64,000 nucleotides of DNA. It comes from an uncultured Pseudomonadales bacterium. Its GTDB lineage: Bacteria; Pseudomonadota; Gammaproteobacteria; Pseudomonadales; Azotimanducaceae. Location: NCBI GenBank assembly GCA_958296165.1, contig OY282447.1, forward strand, positions 744,001 to 808,000, in the 5' to 3' direction. The notes under the pieces were generated by a model that ran no database searches, had not been told where the DNA came from, and worked only from the letters and a program-made list of their open reading frames with translations. Positions 61,320-64,000 of the stretch are shown here, in pieces (position 1 is the stretch's first letter; each line of letters starts with the position of its first letter). The position numbers were made by a program, and so were the translations under genes.

Positions 61320-61357
61320 CGTGGGCTTCTAACCACAGATCGCAACTGGCCATCGAC

Positions 61358-62971
61358 TCAATCGTTCGCCGTGCCGATCTCGAAGTGGGCGGCTATCGCA
61401 TCCAGCTTCTCGCGGATCTCGGGATGTACTTCGTCGGGCCGCATCTGGGCCGCGATGCGGCAATACTCGGTTTTCTTCAGCTGCAGGCCCGCCTCCTGCA
61501 ATATCTTCCCCAAAACATCCGATCCCTTAGTGGACGGCAGTACATCGCCAACATCGAAGGGTGTCTCGAAGATTCCAGCCGGCAACACGCGCCTCATGTA
61601 CTCCCGAACGTGCGCTGCTGTCTCGCCATCTCGCTCTTGTAGCACGAAGCGCTCCAGTGCCAGCGGGTGAAGCAGATAGTTCTCTATCTCCATCTGACGC
61701 CAGCGCAGACGGCGCAATCCTTTGGGGCTCTTCTTTGGCGCAGAGCGGTCCCCGTCGCGCAATTCAACGCCTCTGATCCGCGGCACCATCTTGTGCAAAG
61801 CACTGAACGCCTGGGCCGCGAAGTCCTTCTTGCGGCCCGGCGCGGTGGCTTCCCAGAAGGGCTTGTCGAGAAAGCGGAAGGAGGGGTGATCGATTACCTG
61901 CGCCCATTCGCGCAAGTTGTTGAGATCGGACTCGTCCTCAACATACAGGATGCCTGGCTCTGTCTCCGCCAACATAAGCACTTCATTCGGCAGGCGCAGC
62001 ACATCGCTCATGTTCTTGTTCACGGGCCATTCACGGAAGCCACCCCACAGCAGCCGTAGATGCTCCTGCTCGGCTTTCCTGATGATGACTTCCGAGTGTG
62101 TCGCGACCAAGAGCTGCGACTTGGTTCGGGCAGCGAATGAGAGTAACTTCCGATACGTCGTCTCTTGGAGCAGCAGGTGCATGTGAGCATCGGGTTCGTC
62201 GATCAGGATGACCGACGCTTCGTCGAACAGCACCGCCGCATACGAGGCCAATACTTGCAGGAACCCGCTGGCGCCGGCGCTGAGATCGTACGCTTCGCCG
62301 TCAGGGCGATGGCGGTAGAGGGCAATGACATCCGCGCCGGCGGTCGGCTGGAGCAGCTCGTAGCCGAAGAACTCCTGCACAATGCCCTGCAATCTCTCCC
62401 ACTTGGAGTTGTCCCGGCCCACATAGGCCAACACGTTCCTCAAGACTTCCGAGATTCGTCCGCGACGAAGCCTGGCTCGAACACCGTCTTCCGTTAAGGG
62501 CCCCTCCGCAACAGGCAACCGCGAGAGCGGCGGCACGTACACCACGGTTGGCGGATTCTCCTTGCATCTCTCCAAGTGCGCTTCTCTCACCTCCTTCGCG
62601 GGACGCACGCCGGATAGCTGCATCCCAGCATGAACGATCTCGAAGCCCACACGCCAAGTTTCGGTTTCCAACCAAATGCAGATCGGGTCGGTCACCAGCT
62701 TATTGCGCCACAGGTGTGGAAAGTCTCGCAGCGGCACCGCGTCGAATCGCAACAGGTTGAGTTCGGCCGTAGCGTAGTTGCCATCCTCGATCCGCGCGAA
62801 ATCCGGGTTGGTCTCAAACCAATGGTTGGCGATCTCGGACCAAGTCGCGACGGCCTGCAACAGCGAAGTCTTGCCGCAATTGTTCGGCCCTATCACCACC
62901 AGGTGCTCAGGCAACTCGAAGACTTGCTCGCCGAAGACCTTGAAGTTCTTAACCTCTACCTTGCGTAGCAC
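61358..62971 (-). CDS. OLD-like ATPase with TOPRIM nuclease domain
   Basis: A 537-residue protein. Walker A VVIGPNNCGKTSLLQAVATW is at residues 25-44. The C-loop is YDLSAGASGFLQVL, Walker B VILIDEPDAHMHLLLQE, and LLVATHSEVIIRKAEQ the switch region. A TOPRIM-like part follows: GILYVEDESDLNNLREWAQV (Glu and Asp) and RGVELRDGDRSAPKK (Asp-x-Asp). OLD-family proteins are ATP-controlled DNA or RNA nucleases used in phage defence (for example GajA). The GTG at 62971 is preferred: GAAGGAG lies upstream and VLRKVEVKNFKVFGE is the expected N-terminus. It overlaps the DUF6527 stop by 16 bases, so the two are co-translated. Confidence 0.85.
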   Translation of the reverse strand: MLRKVEVKNFKVFGEQVFELPEHLVVIGPNNCGKTSLLQAVATWSEIANHWFETNPDFARIEDGNYATAELNLLRFDAVPLRDFPHLWRNKLVTDPICIWLETETWRVGFEIVHAGMQLSGVRPAKEVREAHLERCKENPPTVVYVPPLSRLPVAEGPLTEDGVRARLRRGRISEVLRNVLAYVGRDNSKWERLQGIVQEFFGYELLQPTAGADVIALYRHRPDGEAYDLSAGASGFLQVLASYAAVLFDEASVILIDEPDAHMHLLLQETTYRKLLSFAARTKSQLLVATHSEVIIRKAEQEHLRLLWGGFREWPVNKNMSDVLRLPNEVLMLAETEPGILYVEDESDLNNLREWAQVIDHPSFRFLDKPFWEATAPGRKKDFAAQAFSALHKMVPRIRGVELRDGDRSAPKKSPKGLRRLRWRQMEIENYLLHPLALERFVLQERDGETAAHVREYMRRVLPAGIFETPFDVGDVLPSTKGSDVLGKILQEAGLQLKKTEYCRIAAQMRPDEVHPEIREKLDAIAAHFEIGTAND

Positions 62972-63300
62972 CTGTTCTCCTTCGGCACGACAAGCCGGCC
63001 GCGGCGGAACCAGTAGTGACACCGGCACGGCATCGCGGTTACATGCACCGACGGCGTGAGGGAAATCGATCCATCCTCGTGTTCGTTCAGGTGCCATCGC
63101 CTCTCCACCTCATCCGCCAAGTCCAAATGGATCACCTGCCGGCAAGCGCGGCGCGGACACACAACGGCGGCATAGAACGGATGCTGGCGACCGCCGATGA
63201 TGTATACCGTCTCGCGCTGAACGTCGTCCGGCAGATCCTCTACCCACTCGGTTCGGTAGGTACGCCGAGCCGCCAACAGATTGAAGATCAGCTTAATCAC
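62956..63300 (-). CDS. DUF6527-like protein of a ubiquitin-like module
   Basis: A 114-residue protein. The conserved features are VVCPRRACRQVIHLDLAD (cysteine pair and hydrophobic strand), DGSISLTPSVHVTAMPCRCH and YWFRRGRLVV, which match DUF6527 proteins. These accompany ThiF-like E1 and E2-like genes in bacterial ubiquitin-like systems. The first cysteine pair is CPRRAC rather than the more usual CPCGCG type. I chose GTG at 63300 because it overlaps the ThiF stop by eight bases and leads directly into IKLIFNLLAARRT. Role unknown, possibly zinc-binding. Confidence 0.72.
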   Translation of the reverse strand: MIKLIFNLLAARRTYRTEWVEDLPDDVQRETVYIIGGRQHPFYAAVVCPRRACRQVIHLDLADEVERRWHLNEHEDGSISLTPSVHVTAMPCRCHYWFRRGRLVVPKENRCYAR

Positions 63301-64000
63301 GGTGGACGTTGTTGCGTACCAACACGCTCCGATCGCCCGTTCCCACATGCGGCTTCAGCAGCGGATGAGGGCAAGCGTCGTCCGTATTGTTCTCGTAGCA
63401 GCCATGCACGAGACTAAAACGTTGCGTGGCAAAATCTCGATTGGCGTCGAATCGGTAGGCGTGGATTCGCGCCAGAAAATCGTTGAAGGCCATGCAGGCG
63501 GCTTGCATGTTCACGGACATGACCGCCGGCTGTTCTTCGCCCACTGCCGCCAAGTATCCGGCGATCCGTTGCCGGCGATAGTGCGCTGGATCATGGCGCC
63601 GGGCGTTTTCGGCAGCCACCTGCTCCATGGTGTAGGCAGCGCGGGCAAGCAGGCCAGCACCTTCGGGATGAACATAGTGCGAGACCGCATCCGCCGCTTG
63701 GATTCCTCCTTGCCCATCCGCTTCGAGATACACGCCAACATCAAAGTAGGGTATGAGATGGGCACTAGCGAGGCACTCCAAGTGATAGCGGCCAAAGGCG
63801 GTGTCTACGCAACCGAAGATCACATCGCAATCCACGAGCGCCGCTAGAACTTCAGCAGAATCCGTTTGCGCCTGCAAACAGTTCAGCCGGCAGCCGGTTC
63901 CCATGCGCTCCACGGCCTTCTTCAAGGCGGCTACTTTCGGTCGTCGCTGAAGTGCGTCCTCACGCGATGCGTTGACGATGCGGTTCAGGTTCTTCTCCTC
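63293..64000 (-). CDS. ThiF/E1-like adenylyltransferase (5' end beyond window)
   Basis: 235 C-terminal residues are visible. The window begins at EEKNLNRIVNASREDALQRR, corresponding to the conserved NLNR motif after the nucleotide-binding strand of E1/ThiF enzymes. KVAALKKAVERMG, then VIFGCVDTAFGRYHLECLAS (the CVD-R motif) and HLIPYFDVGVYLEADGQGG continue the fold. E1-like proteins activate the C-terminal glycine of a ubiquitin-like protein. The glycine-rich ATP loop is upstream of the window. Together with the DUF6527 gene this points to a bacterial ubiquitin-like conjugation module; E2 and ubiquitin-like genes should lie just outside the window. Confidence 0.82.
   Translation of the reverse strand, partial: EEKNLNRIVNASREDALQRRPKVAALKKAVERMGTGCRLNCLQAQTDSAEVLAALVDCDVIFGCVDTAFGRYHLECLASAHLIPYFDVGVYLEADGQGGIQAADAVSHYVHPEGAGLLARAAYTMEQVAAENARRHDPAHYRRQRIAGYLAAVGEEQPAVMSVNMQAACMAFNDFLARIHAYRFDANRDFATQRFSLVHGCYENNTDDACPHPLLKPHVGTGDRSVLVRNNVHRD

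Overview
The window reads as chromosome from a high-GC Gram-negative bacterium, most likely an uncultured proteobacterium, possibly a gammaproteobacterium. This is inferred from gene content: a lipid A-type acyltransferase, AmpG, succinylase-type DapD, an outer-membrane efflux protein, YejABE and a membrane fusion protein. I see no rRNA, tRNA or CRISPR array. Many genes are tightly packed, with ATGA, GTGA or TGATG junctions, but frameshifted genes, decayed fragments and local duplications are also common.

1-24 kb is mainly metabolic. A leftward set (Gfo/Idh oxidoreductase, dapD, epoxide hydrolase) is followed by an LpxL-like acyltransferase, a crotonase and a small secreted 8-cysteine protein (4645-5133). 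Next is an export cassette: a PAS-coiled-coil-membrane-HlyD fusion, a MacB-type ATPase and a permease (5472-9304). Then come acyl-CoA enzymes (two CaiB/BaiF genes, one a double-length fusion, plus a crotonase), a 5'-3' exonuclease, a hydrolase broken by an in-frame stop, NIPSNAP-amidase, SRAP-TlpA, an alcohol dehydrogenase, and a TolC-like protein overlapping a PD-(D/E)XK nuclease-like gene.

24-33 kb is accessory. It holds a DUF4143 ATPase pseudogene preceded by a 37-bp palindrome, a VapBC-type pair, and a tandem duplication of about 800 bp carrying two more 8-cysteine secreted proteins, ending near a scrap of vapC. AmpG, glutathione-dependent formaldehyde dehydrogenase and a frameshifted Uma2-family gene follow.

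33-49 kb returns to cellular functions: a DUF3667 membrane protein, a fused double acyl-CoA dehydrogenase, a dienoyl-CoA isomerase-like crotonase and an aldo/keto reductase. A MalT-like LuxR regulator lies before a compact Roadblock, histidine-kinase-like and membrane-anchored protein cluster. After these come yejA, yejB and yejE without the usual ATPase gene, and an RraA-like protein.

49-64 kb combines rearrangement with a likely defence island. An FG-GAP protein (49156-50769) and the end of a large helicase gene (58146-61319) both have damaged partial copies joined head to head at 53537-55124. The island contains a pRiA4b ORF-3-like protein, an AAA ATPase overlapping a TOPRIM/DUF4276-like protein, a PLD-SNF2 helicase, an OLD-like ATPase-nuclease, a DUF6527 protein and a ThiF/E1-like protein cut by the window end. 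The last three overlap as one transcription unit, suggesting a bacterial ubiquitin-like pathway linked to OLD-type and helicase effectors. This unit and the 8-cysteine secreted family are the best candidates for undescribed biology.
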